From: an uncultured Bacteroidales bacterium | GTDB taxonomy: Bacteria > Bacteroidota > Bacteroidia > Bacteroidales > F082 | NCBI GenBank assembly: GCA_947304185.1 | Contig: CAMZAM010000002.1 | Coordinates: 62,001 to 126,000 of the forward strand | Direction of reading: 5' to 3' | DNA length: 64,000 bases | In this document: one piece after another, positions 23,919-31,921 of the stretch | Position numbering within the stretch: the stretch's first letter is position 1 | How the letters are laid out: every line of letters begins with the position of its first letter | Made by a program: the position numbers and the translations under genes | The notes under the pieces: generated by a model | What the model was told of the DNA's origin: nothing | The model's database searches: none | Seen by the model: only the letters and a program-made list of their open reading frames with translations

Positions 23919-24096
23919 AAAAAAAAGCCCGCACCCCAATCCTATCTTGAAGTGAAGGCTCTCGCATTGCCCGAAACAAAGATATGGAAAGCAGTGCGTG
24001 CTTTATGGGCACGCAGCGTACTTAGCCTGTCTTGTTTCGTTCAAATTTGCGAGATTCTCACTTTCAGACAGACGGTATCGCTACCGATATTTTATG
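23919..24096 (-). ncRNA. Rod-folding structured RNA (6S-like shape) upstream of the FtsK/SEL1 operon
   Basis: On the minus strand, from about 24096, a hairpin CGGTA-GCGA-TACCG (73-86 of the 24000s) is followed by a long rod of five nested stems, all in register: 24066-24072 with 23941-23947; 24058-24063 with 23950-23955; 24048-24053 with 23961-23966; 24032-24038 with 23973-23979; 24009-24014 with 23996-24001. Asymmetric internal loops separate them. It ends GGGCUUUUUUUU. A TATATTTG promoter precedes it. The shape matches 6S RNA or an attenuator leader; I cannot assign an RNA family from sequence. Confidence 0.6.
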
Positions 24097-24100
24097 TGTG

Positions 24101-24108
24101 CAAATATA
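24101..24108 (-). promoter_or_regulatory. Promoter element of the structured RNA / FtsK operon
   Basis: TATATTTG on the minus strand, a match to the Bacteroidota -7 element TAnnTTTG, with an A-rich stretch upstream. It is the only such element between the kinase and the 59-residue gene, so it probably drives both the RNA and, by read-through, the operon. Confidence 0.6.
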
Positions 24109-24213
24109 ATAATTTTTTTTATTCCAAATGGAAAAAATCACTTCGCACTAAGAAATTCGACACTGCCTTCTCCGTTACAAAGGTAAAAGATTTATAAAAT
24201 ATAATACCGGTAC

Positions 24214-25413
24214 TTATTGGTACTTGTTTTGTATATACATTTCATTAAGCTGTTTTTGCTTCTCACGATTTTTATCAAGCAGCAGTCCATGTTCTTTTTC
24301 AAGCGCCTTCATAAGGGCATCGTCATCCACAACATTATAAAACGAAGGCAAAGAAACACACAACTCACTGAGTTTGTCATATAACCTTCCGTATTCAACC
24401 ATGAAATCGTTCTCGAAAACATGCTGCAAGTCTTCTGCATCAGGCATCATCTCAAGACGAGCGATCTGCATATCCCTGGCAAAATCAGCCAAATAAAACT
24501 TTACGAAGTCTATGTATATCAAAGTGCTGTCGGCTATACCGTCCTTTATGGTTTTCTCATACTTATCGTATATGGTTTGATATGTCTGATGAATGTCGTC
24601 AATATTCAATTTCTTTTGTTGAGGCCACGCCAAAACCGTCAAAGCGACGACAACAACTGCCACTGCCGACCATTTAACCCATTTGCGAAAACGGATTTCT
24701 TTGATCAACTCCGAAACATATTGATACCTGTCGTTGGTTTCTTTTTGTTGGCATTTGCGAACAATAGAACTATAGCGATGCGGGAACAACGCCTTAATAA
24801 TAAAGCCCAAAGAATAAATGTCGCTCGTGATATCAGTTGTTTCCCGATCAACCAATTCCGGAGAAGCGAAAGCCTTTGTCCCACCTGTTGCTTTGTCGAT
24901 ATTGGAATCGCAGTCGGCATAGCCAAAATCAATCAGTTTGACATTATGCCCATTACGAGTGATAAGTATGTTATCAGTCTTCAAATCATTATGAACGACC
25001 TGATGTTTATGAATAAAACCGACAGCATCAAGCAACTCATTCAAGATGCGTTTCCTTTCTTTGTTTGAAGGATTAGTTTTCAAAAAATCAGCCAATGTCT
25101 CGCCATCAACGTATTCCATGACAATGCAAGGACCCACTTCGGCATCATCATGCCAGTCAATGCATCTCACTATATGCTCATTGCCATAGAGCATTTCAAG
25201 GATCAAATATTCACGCTGCAAACGAGCAAGATTCTCCGCCTCACTGCCTTGTTCACAATTAACCGCTTTCAGAAAAAGTTTTCTTTCTCCACTAATAACA
25301 GTATATAATATACTATAGCCAGCACTTCCCTGTTTAAATAGCTGATAATCATGTAATTTCGATATGCTTTCAGCCATCTTTCCGAACGAGCCAGATGTGA
25401 GACTTTCTTTCAT
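24214..25413 (-). CDS. Membrane-anchored Ser/Thr protein kinase
   Basis: 399 residues from the ATG at 25411-25413; a longer frame to 25650 is antisense to the divergent gene and is rejected. The kinase domain occupies about 20-240: LFLKAVN with ATP-binding Lys49, GPCIVMEYVDGETL (hinge), VVHNDLKTDNILI with catalytic Asp143 (HND in place of HRD), LIDFGYAD with Asp162, and ASPELVD in place of APE. A single membrane helix (SAVAVVVVALTVLAW, about 249-263) is followed by a ~130-residue helical extracytoplasmic part. Kinases of this build regulate secretion and stress systems. It lies beside the FtsK/SEL1 operon in the same direction. Confidence 0.92.
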   Translation of the reverse strand: MKESLTSGSFGKMAESISKLHDYQLFKQGSAGYSILYTVISGERKLFLKAVNCEQGSEAENLARLQREYLILEMLYGNEHIVRCIDWHDDAEVGPCIVMEYVDGETLADFLKTNPSNKERKRILNELLDAVGFIHKHQVVHNDLKTDNILITRNGHNVKLIDFGYADCDSNIDKATGGTKAFASPELVDRETTDITSDIYSLGFIIKALFPHRYSSIVRKCQQKETNDRYQYVSELIKEIRFRKWVKWSAVAVVVVALTVLAWPQQKKLNIDDIHQTYQTIYDKYEKTIKDGIADSTLIYIDFVKFYLADFARDMQIARLEMMPDAEDLQHVFENDFMVEYGRLYDKLSELCVSLPSFYNVVDDDALMKALEKEHGLLLDKNREKQKQLNEMYIQNKYQ

Positions 25414-25492
25414 GATGATTTGTTTTTGCAAAATTAGTTTATTTTCCACTGCAATGAAACAATTTTGTATTTTTGTAAAATAATTATGTTTT
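25414..25492. promoter_or_regulatory. Divergent promoter region of the kinase and its partner gene
   Basis: Two back-to-back -7 elements are visible. TAATTTTG on the minus strand reads toward the kinase, and TATTTTTG on the plus strand reads toward the 205-residue gene. The 79-bp gap is just large enough for two promoters, so the two genes are probably co-regulated. Confidence 0.6.
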
Positions 25493-26110
25493 ATGGCTAC
25501 CACTTCCGTTTCGAGAAACATCAAAGAGCTTGACAATCTGCGCGAAGACATAAAGGAAACCGCAGGAATGAAGGCTAAGACATTGTCGCCTAACGATTTC
25601 GACATCATCCAACAGGACATCAATAATAAAGTGCCACAATCGTCAATCAACGCGAAAACCTTGAAACGTTTGTTCGGTTACGACAAGATGAATGACGATT
25701 CAAGCATCAGATTATACACATTGGATGTGTTGGCAAAATATGTCGGTTATGAAAACTGGTGTTCGTATCTTGAGCACATACAACTTCTATCTGGCAAAAA
25801 TTCAGGCGAATTCAACGATATGAAAATCAACACGGAAGACTTTAAGATAGGCGACTGTATTCAAATAAAATGGAATCCTAATCGTCGGAGTGTGTTGAAA
25901 TACCTCGGCAATCTATGTTTTGAAATTCTAGAGACCGAGAACTCAAAATGGCAGGTCGGCGACAGATTCTTCTGCAAGCATTTCATCCTAAACAAGCCGC
26001 TTTATGTTGATAACCTGACCGACAAAAACGGCTTGTTGAAATCGGAAATGTTTGTTGTTGGGAGCAAAGATGGAGTATCAGAAATAAGGATTATTTCTTC
26101 AATTTCTTGA
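25493..26110 (+). CDS. Hypothetical protein, 205 residues, divergent from the kinase
   Basis: The N-terminal half has an HTH-like helical region: TLSPNDFDIIQQDINNKVPQ, then INAKTLKRLFGYDK, followed by LYTLDVLAKYVGYENWCSYL, a pattern seen in Bacteroidota proteins encoded next to kinases and SEL1 genes. The C-terminal half (about 110-205) is beta-rich with DCIQIKWNPNRRSVLKYLGN. No signal peptide or membrane helix. It may be the transcriptional regulator of the cassette or a kinase target; function is not known. It is the last gene before the right end of the element. Confidence 0.75.
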   Translation: MATTSVSRNIKELDNLREDIKETAGMKAKTLSPNDFDIIQQDINNKVPQSSINAKTLKRLFGYDKMNDDSSIRLYTLDVLAKYVGYENWCSYLEHIQLLSGKNSGEFNDMKINTEDFKIGDCIQIKWNPNRRSVLKYLGNLCFEILETENSKWQVGDRFFCKHFILNKPLYVDNLTDKNGLLKSEMFVVGSKDGVSEIRIISSIS

Positions 26111-26304
26111 ACTCTCTTTTCTTCTAATTTGTCACACATTTTTTCAATGCCATGTGATCTGAAATCAGCGTAAACAGAAAAATTTCAAGGTATTCTGTGA
26201 CAAAATAAGTTAACCTAGGTTTTTGGACGCCATCTCATTTATTATCAACAACTTAACCCACCCCAAAAGCTACTGTAATTCATCGTTGTAAAACGTACAA
26301 AACT

Positions 26305-26328
26305 ATGTTCAAAATTTGGGTAACTTAT
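26305..26328 (+). repeat. 24-bp direct repeat, right copy
   Basis: Identical over 24 bases to 7077-7100 and in the same orientation; the flanking bases differ on both sides. It lies about 107 bp inside the proposed right junction. Confidence 0.7.
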
Positions 26329-26368
26329 GGTTCCAATTAAGTCTTTATAATAACTTATTTGAACACAA

Positions 26369-26402
26369 AAAAGGGCTATTAGTTAACCTAATAACCCTTT
26401 TA
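26369..26402 (-). terminator. Terminator of the DUF2795 gene
   Basis: Arms AAAAGGGcTATTAG and CTAATAaCCCTTTT around TTAAC, between 26369 and 26402, with one mismatch. On the minus strand it follows the DUF2795 stop by about 28 bp and ends in TTTTGTG. If the integration model is right, this terminator was brought by the element. Confidence 0.75.
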
Positions 26403-26430
26403 ACTTGTTGGTAATCAACCGATTAGCTAA

Positions 26431-26652
26431 TCAATATTCATCCTCGTGGAAGAAAAAGTCATCTTTCGTAGGATAATCCGGCCAGAGGTCTTCGATACGC
26501 TCGTAAACATCGCCTTCATCCTCGATTTCCTGAAGGTTTTCAATAACTTCCTGCGGTGCGCCCGTTCTCATTGCCCACTCAAGCAGCTCATCTCTCGTTG
26601 CCGGCCACGGAGCATCCTCCATTTTCGACGCTAATTCTAATGTCCAATACAT
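26431..26652 (-). CDS. DUF2795 domain protein, 73 residues (proposed integration target)
   Basis: The sequence is typical of the small Bacteroidota DUF2795 family: MYWTLELASKMEDAPWPATR, GAPQEVIENLQEIEDEG and LWPDYPTKDDFFFHEDEY at the end. The function of the family is not known. A TATTTTTG -7 element precedes it at about 26697. The last codons carry the 19-bp sequence repeated at 7019-7037, so its 3' end appears to have been rebuilt by the element with a different stop codon (TGA versus TAG in the remnant). Confidence 0.88.
   Translation of the reverse strand: MYWTLELASKMEDAPWPATRDELLEWAMRTGAPQEVIENLQEIEDEGDVYERIEDLWPDYPTKDDFFFHEDEY
26435..26453. other. Putative attR core inside the DUF2795 gene
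   Basis: 18 of 19 bases match 7019-7037, and the 13 bases 26441-26453 are identical to 7025-7037. To the right the DUF2795 gene is intact. To the left is element sequence. Confidence 0.6.
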
Positions 26653-26743
26653 AGTTTGTTCTTTCTTAGTTAATCCTTCTTTAATTTGGGGTGCAAAAAT
26701 ACTACAAATTTTTATTTTGTCAAGTAAAAAATTTAAAAAATTT

Positions 26744-27277
26744 TCACTTCCCCGGCTGCCACTTAGTGTCGCCTTCCGAAAACACCCGTGACATCACGAA
26801 AAACATATCCGACAAACGGTTTAAATATCTCATTATCACCGGGTTAACCTCATGCTGTCGGCTCATGCGAACCACTGCCCTTTCAGCTCTTCTGCACACC
26901 GTGCGGCACACATGACATTTCGATGCCAGTAGATTGCCGCCCGGGATGATGAGACTGTTAAGCGGTTTCAACGTCTCATTCATCTCGTCGATGAATCTCT
27001 CGATGCCTTCCACGTCGGCCTCTTCCATCTGCGGAAGCTGTTTCTTCAGCTCACTGTTTTCGTCGGTGGCCAGCAAGCACTCAGCCACTAGCAAACGCTC
27101 CTGGATGCGCTTGAAAACGTCGTTAAACCTGTCGGTCGAGTCCATCAGTACCGCGATGAACGCACTCAGCTCGTCGAGGGTGCCGTAAGCTTCGAGACGT
27201 AGATCATCCTTGCCCACTCGGGTGCCGTTAACCAGCGATGTAGTGCCCTTGTCGCCTGTCTTCGTGTAAACTTTCAT
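26744..27277 (-). CDS. pduO: ATP:cob(I)alamin adenosyltransferase, PduO type
   Basis: 177 residues. The N-terminus VYTKTGDKGTTSLVNGTRVG is the ATP-binding signature of PduO-type adenosyltransferases, followed by YGTLDELSAF. The C-terminal part has CHVCRTVCRRAERAVVRM (usual form CR-x-x-CRRAER) and INPVIMRYLNRLSDMFFVM-like NPVIMRYLNRLSD. The enzyme adds the adenosyl group to reduced cobalamin in the cytosol. The gene overlaps the truncated methyltransferase by 4 bp (ATGA), so they are translationally coupled. Confidence 0.92.
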   Translation of the reverse strand: MKVYTKTGDKGTTSLVNGTRVGKDDLRLEAYGTLDELSAFIAVLMDSTDRFNDVFKRIQERLLVAECLLATDENSELKKQLPQMEEADVEGIERFIDEMNETLKPLNSLIIPGGNLLASKCHVCRTVCRRAERAVVRMSRQHEVNPVIMRYLNRLSDMFFVMSRVFSEGDTKWQPGK

Positions 27278-27609
27278 ACCTTTAATATATAATGTTCTTT
27301 TTTTATCCTATCCATAACAAAAACTATGCCAAAACGCCAACAATCGATGCTCAACCTCACATTATCCCTATTTATCAACGTTTCCCAATCCTTTTCGTCT
27401 TGTCTGCTACGGTGGATGTCCTTGACAACCGTCACCGCATCTTCGTCTTTGAAAATCAATGGATTATCATGAATAAACGCATCGAGGTTATTTTCCAAAT
27501 CATCGTATGGTTTTTCCAAAACATTTTCATACAACGAAAAAACCAACGGCGAATGCAGATGGTATTTACCCTTAGCTTTGATGCGATATTTCAGATAACT
27601 GATAATCAT
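27274..27609 (-). pseudogene. SAM-dependent methyltransferase with its catalytic core deleted
   Basis: 111 residues, about half the usual length. The N-terminus YLKYRIKAKGKYHLHSPLVF and the C-terminus DIHRSRQDEKDWETLINRD with LSIDCWRFGIVFV and KKEHYILKV are the conserved ends of a Bacteroidota class I methyltransferase of about 230-250 residues. The AdoMet-binding core between them is missing, yet the frame is intact. This looks like an in-frame internal deletion that left the two ends joined at about residue 55. The product cannot bind AdoMet in the normal way. It could be a decayed gene or a shortened regulatory form. Confidence 0.65.
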
Positions 27610-27618
27610 CGATTAAAA

Positions 27619-27648
27619 TGTAGAGACGCGCCGTGGCACGTCTCTACA
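27619..27648. repeat. Palindromic hairpin repeat, probable terminator
   Basis: TGTAGAGACG (27619-27628) and CGTCTCTACA (27639-27648) are perfect arms around CGCCGTGGCA. Hairpins of the GTAGAGACG type are dispersed repeats in several Bacteroidota and here lie between the T9SS protein and the truncated methyltransferase gene. Confidence 0.65.
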
Positions 27649-27672
27649 GAATATAATGTGTTTTGTAATCGT

Positions 27673-29304
27673 TTACTTCTTAACGAATTTCACAACTGCA
27701 CCGTTCATTCTCACGAAGTAAACACCGCTCTCAAGGTCGGCCACGCTGATAGTGTTCACACCTTCGACCACGTCGATGCTCATCACTGTGCGGCCAACCA
27801 TGTCGATAATCTGCACGTTGGCATCGCTTTCGGCAACGATGTTGACGCTGTTTTCGGCAGGGTTAGGATAGATGTTGACCAAAGTTGCAGCATTTTCAGC
27901 GACTGAAGTGTAGCCAATGCCGTAGATCTGGACTTCGGCGACTTCCCATGTCGATGATGCTGTAGCTGTGCTGGTGTATTTGAATGCGAGGTACATGTGG
28001 TGCATATCCTGCATGTTGACCAACGTATATGATGTTGTAGCCCATGCATATTCACCTGCCGACCATTCGAAGTTGTCGGTGATATCAACCCAAGCGAATT
28101 CGTTAGGATCGCTCATTCCGTCGTAATCTTCTGTGTACAACACTTTAAGAGGGTCACCATCAAACTTATAAGCATTCATGAAGTTTACTTCAATCTCGTT
28201 GCTTGTGTAGCCATGCAAAAGATCAGGTGTGATAAGCCAGTCTTCGTTAGGATAGTTGGTGCCGCCTGCATATCCGCTCATCTTTGCGTATGGAGTGCCC
28301 TGATATGCACCTGTTGCCCATCCCTGTTCGCCTTCCACATCGTAAGCTGTGAATGGTGCCAAACTATTGGCAAAATCTGATGCAAACAAGAGTGTCACAT
28401 CGTCGGTAGTCTCGCTGGCTGTCGGATAATCGCCATCGGTCTTATAGTTGATGTTCTCACCGCTGTTGGTATACGGGAAGATAGCGAAGTTGTAAGTCGT
28501 TGCGCCGTTCAAACCTGTGAAAGTGACAGTCTGTACGCCATACGACACGTTCTTTGCCAATGCGCCGTTAGGAACCGGCACGCCGTCGGTAGGAACCGGG
28601 ATAGCACCTGTTGAAGCCACCACGAGATATTTTGCCGGAAGCTGCTCGCCCACGGCATCAGTCCAATCAAGTGTCACGTTGACTCTGTCAACTGTTGAAT
28701 AGAACGTTGAAGGATAGTTGGTAGGCTCAGGGAAGATCGTGCCGCCACCCTCTTTGTAGAACATAACATTGACGCCGGCTGTTGAAGTAGGCAGATAGCA
28801 GTTGAACAGAGGATCGCCGTTTGAGCTATTCTCGTTGAAGCGCATGACGTTACGTGTGTTTTCGCCCTGTGCAGTGACAACAGCTGTGCCGTCACCGTCG
28901 AAAACGATGCTCCACTGACCGTTAGCGTTGTTGGTTGTCTGGGTCTTCAGCTGGTTGCCCGAGCTGCTGGCTGCATAGAGGTAACCGTTTTTCAACTCAT
29001 CGAAGAATGTCCAAGCACCTGCGTTGCCGCCAAGTGTGATCTGATAAGCCTCTGTCTGGCTGCTAGGATCTGATGCCGGAACCAATGTGATGCTGCCGCC
29101 ACCTTCTGTGACCTGGATAGCATGACGGTTATTTGTTTTCTGATAACTCATGGCGCAATAGCCGAGAGCCTCATCATAACCGACAATGAGGTAATTTGCA
29201 CCTGCCTCAAGTTCTGAAGCCGATGTAACTTTTGTGTAGGTGGTCTGAGCCATCATGCTCATTCCCATCAACACTACCGCTAAGAATAGTAAAGTTTTCT
29301 TCAT
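27673..29304 (-). CDS. Secreted protein with cleaved-adhesin-type domain and type IX sorting signal
   Basis: 543 residues. Signal peptide KKTLLFLAVVLMGMSMMAQ. Residues about 20-180 form a beta-rich domain. A fibronectin-like part (ATTYNFAIFPYTNSGENINY) follows, then a choice-of-anchor-J/cleaved-adhesin-type module (about 300-460, with PNEDWLITPDLLHGYTSNEI). The last ~75 residues, VNIYPNPAENSVNIVAESDA to GVYFVRMNGAVVKFVKK, are the type A C-terminal sorting domain. The protein is therefore exported through the T9SS and attached to the cell surface. Substrate or ligand is unknown. Confidence 0.88.
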   Translation of the reverse strand: MKKTLLFLAVVLMGMSMMAQTTYTKVTSASELEAGANYLIVGYDEALGYCAMSYQKTNNRHAIQVTEGGGSITLVPASDPSSQTEAYQITLGGNAGAWTFFDELKNGYLYAASSSGNQLKTQTTNNANGQWSIVFDGDGTAVVTAQGENTRNVMRFNENSSNGDPLFNCYLPTSTAGVNVMFYKEGGGTIFPEPTNYPSTFYSTVDRVNVTLDWTDAVGEQLPAKYLVVASTGAIPVPTDGVPVPNGALAKNVSYGVQTVTFTGLNGATTYNFAIFPYTNSGENINYKTDGDYPTASETTDDVTLLFASDFANSLAPFTAYDVEGEQGWATGAYQGTPYAKMSGYAGGTNYPNEDWLITPDLLHGYTSNEIEVNFMNAYKFDGDPLKVLYTEDYDGMSDPNEFAWVDITDNFEWSAGEYAWATTSYTLVNMQDMHHMYLAFKYTSTATASSTWEVAEVQIYGIGYTSVAENAATLVNIYPNPAENSVNIVAESDANVQIIDMVGRTVMSIDVVEGVNTISVADLESGVYFVRMNGAVVKFVKK

Positions 29305-29379
29305 GTTTTTAGTTTTTAATTTAACATTATATTTCTTAATTCAAAAATTCAATAACCAATAACCTATAACCAATAACCA

Positions 29380-29616
29380 TTAAATCTTCTCGACAGATTT
29401 AATTTCAGGAATAACACTTTTCATAGTGTTTTCGATGCCGTTTTTCAGCGTCTGTGTGCTATGCGGACAGTTGGCGCAATGACCTGTGAGCTTCACCCAC
29501 ACCGTCATGTCGTCGTCCATACGCACAAACTCCACGCCACCGCCGTCGGCCTTCAGATAAGGCTCGATCTGCAACAGCACGTTCTTCACTTTCTTTTCTA
29601 TCGCTTCTCTATCCAT
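29380..29616 (-). CDS. NifU-like Fe-S scaffold domain protein
   Basis: 78 residues, matching the C-terminal NifU domain alone. Conserved features are IEPYLKADGGGVEFVRM and the metal-binding CANCPHSTQTLKNGIE, with a CxxC pair. Such proteins hold and hand over Fe-S clusters. It lies 2 bp downstream of mrp in the same operon; the pair is a standard Fe-S carrier module in Bacteroidota. Confidence 0.92.
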   Translation of the reverse strand: MDREAIEKKVKNVLLQIEPYLKADGGGVEFVRMDDDMTVWVKLTGHCANCPHSTQTLKNGIENTMKSVIPEIKSVEKI

Positions 29617-29618
29617 TT

Positions 29619-30641
29619 TTACACTAATTCAATAACTTTTCTTGCTACTTTCTCAAATGCTGCCGTCACCGGACCGAAGTTACCGAAGGTGTAAGGCGTG
29701 CCTTTGTCGCCCGCGCTGGCTATGTTTTCATCCATCGGGATGGCGCCAAGGAATGGGATACCCAACTCTTCAGCGAACTCCTTGCCATGACCCTGACCGA
29801 AGATGTAATATTTCTTGTCGGGCATGTCACTTGGCGTGAAATATGCCATATTCTCTACCAATCCAAGGATCGGGATGCTCACACCCTTGTGTTTAAACAT
29901 GTTAGCGGCACGGCGCACGTCGGCGAAGGCCACCTTCTGAGGTGTCGTCACGATAATCGAGCCCGCGACTTTGAAGTTCTGTGCCAGACAGAGCTGTATG
30001 TCGCCTGTTCCCGGAGGCATGTCGACGACCAAAAAGTCGAGCTCGCCCCAGTCGGTCTCGGTCATGAGCTGTGTGAGAGCGCTTGTCGCCATAGGTCCAC
30101 GCCAGATGAGCGGTGTCTCAGCATTGACCATCATGCCGATACTCATCAATTTGATGCCGAACTTATTGACCGGCACCATGTATGTCTTGCCGTCCTTGTC
30201 GTAACACTCAGGCTGAACGCCTTCAGTACCGAACATGATAGGCACCGACGGACCGTAGATATCGGCGTCGAGCATACCCACACGGAAGCCTTGCACTGCC
30301 AACGCCACCGCGAGGTTCACAGCTACTGTCGATTTACCGACACCGCCTTTACCCGATGCCACCGCGATGATATGCTTCACCTTTGAGAGCATAGTCACCG
30401 GAGCCGTCGGGATGATGTCGACATCAATATCTCCAAAATTATCATTTAAAATCTTCTTTGCATTCTCGACAACGAACTCGTTTTTCTCGTCATCGACATC
30501 GTCAAGAACGAGTTTGAAACGTACCAGACCTTCTCCAACCTCTACGTCCTTAACCATCTCAGCATCAACGATATTACTTCCCTTCGGGAAATAAACAACG
30601 TCTTTCAAAACTTCTAAAACCTTCTGTTTCGATGGAATCAT
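29619..30641 (-). CDS. mrp: Mrp/ApbC-type Fe-S cluster carrier ATPase
   Basis: 340 residues. An N-terminal MIP18-like domain (about 1-75) precedes the P-loop NTPase domain with the deviant Walker A VASGKGGVGKSTVAVNLAVA (around residue 93). Further conserved parts are MLDADIYGPSVP and VVDMPPGTGDIQL. Mrp proteins carry 4Fe-4S clusters to apoproteins. The CxxC that often binds the cluster is not obvious near the C-terminus in this copy. It is directly followed by the NifU gene. Confidence 0.93.
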   Translation of the reverse strand: MIPSKQKVLEVLKDVVYFPKGSNIVDAEMVKDVEVGEGLVRFKLVLDDVDDEKNEFVVENAKKILNDNFGDIDVDIIPTAPVTMLSKVKHIIAVASGKGGVGKSTVAVNLAVALAVQGFRVGMLDADIYGPSVPIMFGTEGVQPECYDKDGKTYMVPVNKFGIKLMSIGMMVNAETPLIWRGPMATSALTQLMTETDWGELDFLVVDMPPGTGDIQLCLAQNFKVAGSIIVTTPQKVAFADVRRAANMFKHKGVSIPILGLVENMAYFTPSDMPDKKYYIFGQGHGKEFAEELGIPFLGAIPMDENIASAGDKGTPYTFGNFGPVTAAFEKVARKVIELV

Positions 30642-30686
30642 AACTACACTTTTATACTAATTTAAGACTACAAAGATACAATTTTT

Positions 30687-31469
30687 TTAAACGTGCAACA
30701 AAAATTTTTCTGTTTCACTCATAAATCCTGTTGGGTCGTCGACATGGATCCAATGCCCCGATTCAGGAAGCGTAACAATCTGATAATCAGTGAATTGCTC
30801 TTTGATTTGTTCAATATCTTTATCTAAAACATAATCCGACTGACCACCTCGGATGAACAGCGTCGGGCCATGGTAAACGCCCTGATTCTCAAGACCTTTA
30901 CCTATCTCTCCGATGTTGTTGTAAATCGATTTCAGATATGGCTTCCAACGGAAACCGTGTTCATGGCTGTACGACAGATTTTTAAGCAGAAACAGCAAAA
31001 CACGCTTCTCGAAATTATACTTCGCCAGTTGTTCCTCAACGTCGCTGCGACGTTTCACATGTTTCAGGTCGACCTTTCCCATTGCGTCGATGAAGCCCAC
31101 ATGCTGCAGAGGATGCTCGAACTTACGCGGACTAATGTCCAAAACCTCCAGACGCTCAACGAGTTGCGGATTCTCGAAGGCCAGCATCATTGCAATCTTG
31201 CCTCCCATGCTGTGCCCTATGACGTAGCAGCGCGTAATATGCTCATACTCAAGCACTTTCTTCACATCGTGCGCCATCACCTTGTAGTTGAAAGTCTCAT
31301 ACCGCGGCGACTGCCCATGGTTTCGCATGTCGGGAACTATGACGTAAAAGCCCAGCTCGGCAAAGCGTTTTCCAAAATAATCCCAGTTGTCGGAAAGCCC
31401 CAGCACGCCGTGCAGAACCACTATCGGCTTGTTCTTCGGATCGCCATATTTTCTGTAAAAAAGCAGCAT
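30687..31469 (-). CDS. Alpha/beta hydrolase, YbfF-like
   Basis: 260 residues. Conserved parts: the oxyanion segment VVLHGVLGLSDNW (about 18-30), the nucleophile elbow IGHSMGGKIAMML with Ser of GHSMG, the Asp segment TLFIRGGQSDYV and the C-terminal His in PESGHWIHVDDP. Members are esterases acting on small or acyl esters in the cytosol; the substrate is not predictable. The start codon overlaps the stop of dtd (TAATG), so the two are coupled. Confidence 0.88.
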   Translation of the reverse strand: MLLFYRKYGDPKNKPIVVLHGVLGLSDNWDYFGKRFAELGFYVIVPDMRNHGQSPRYETFNYKVMAHDVKKVLEYEHITRCYVIGHSMGGKIAMMLAFENPQLVERLEVLDISPRKFEHPLQHVGFIDAMGKVDLKHVKRRSDVEEQLAKYNFEKRVLLFLLKNLSYSHEHGFRWKPYLKSIYNNIGEIGKGLENQGVYHGPTLFIRGGQSDYVLDKDIEQIKEQFTDYQIVTLPESGHWIHVDDPTGFMSETEKFLLHV

Positions 31470-31921
31470 TATTCTTTGTTTTTCGTATCAAAAATAATCG
31501 TAACCGGCCCGTCGTTTATCAGTTCCACCTTCATATCGGCACCGAATTCGCCGCATTCCACCTTTCGGCCTGAGACCTCAGCTAACCTCTTGAGAAACAA
31601 TTCATAAAGCGGGATAGCATGCTCAGGTCTTGCAGCTTTTATGAAGCTCGGACGGTTGCCTTTTTTCGTCATCGCGTGAAGCGTGAACTGGCTCACCACC
31701 AGAAAATCGCCTTCAACCTGGTTGATGTCAAGGTTCATCGCGTTGTTCTCATCGGCAAAAATGCGAAGCTTCGTCAGCTTCTGGCAAAGATATTCCACAT
31801 CTTCTTGATTATCAGCCTCTTCGATGCCCAAAAGCACCATCATCCCCTTCCCTATCTGTGATTTCAAAACGCCGTCGATGGTGACGGAAGCGCGACTGAC
31901 TCTTTGTGCTACGATTCTCAT
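31469..31921 (-). CDS. dtd: D-aminoacyl-tRNA deacylase
   Basis: 150 residues, standard length for DTD. N-terminus MRIVAQRVSRASVTIDG; the two active-site motifs are VVSQFTLHA (SQFTL) and a C-terminal INDGPVTIIFD (usually NxGPVT). The enzyme removes D-amino acids and glycine from mischarged tRNA. It is the first gene of a two-gene unit with the hydrolase. Confidence 0.95.
   Translation of the reverse strand: MRIVAQRVSRASVTIDGVLKSQIGKGMMVLLGIEEADNQEDVEYLCQKLTKLRIFADENNAMNLDINQVEGDFLVVSQFTLHAMTKKGNRPSFIKAARPEHAIPLYELFLKRLAEVSGRKVECGEFGADMKVELINDGPVTIIFDTKNKE

Larger units (their letters stand above)
26111..26430. other. Right end of the element, gene-free
   Basis: No gene. It contains a 9-bp inverted repeat TTTGTCACA (26128-26136) and TGTGACAAA (26196-26204), the second copy of the 24-bp direct repeat (26305-26328), a terminator (26369-26402) and a stretch GGTAATCAACCGATTAG (about 26410-26426) that resembles GTTAATCAATCAGTTAG near the left end (about 7051-7067). 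These are the sort of sites expected around an attachment region. Confidence 0.55.
7019..26453. mobile_element. Integrative element of about 19.4 kb inserted at the 3' end of a DUF2795 gene
   Basis: The boundaries are proposed from a 19-bp near-identical sequence (18/19) at 7019-7037 and 26435-26453, both in the last codons of a DUF2795 gene. Just inside both ends lies a perfect 24-bp direct repeat. The interior holds a tyrosine integrase, an excisionase-like HTH protein, a serine recombinase, a polymerase-like gene, many short A/T-rich unknown genes and the FtsK/SEL1/kinase cargo. The flanks are ordinary core genes. No conjugation genes (relaxase, TraG, TraJ) were recognised, so it is probably a mobilisable or phage-satellite-like island. 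The extent is inferred, not proven. Confidence 0.7.

Noticed and set aside
23697..24197. Plus-strand frame of 166 codons
   Set aside because: It lies antisense to the structured RNA and the 59-residue gene, and its sequence has no protein-like pattern.
24421..25068. Plus-strand frame of 215 codons
   Set aside because: Antisense to the kinase catalytic domain, which has all key residues.
25414..25650. N-terminal extension of the kinase frame by 79 codons
   Set aside because: It is antisense to the divergent 205-residue gene and precedes a clear kinase start with its own promoter element.
27292..27906. Plus-strand frame of 204 codons
   Set aside because: Antisense to the truncated methyltransferase and the T9SS sorting domain; also crosses a hairpin repeat.
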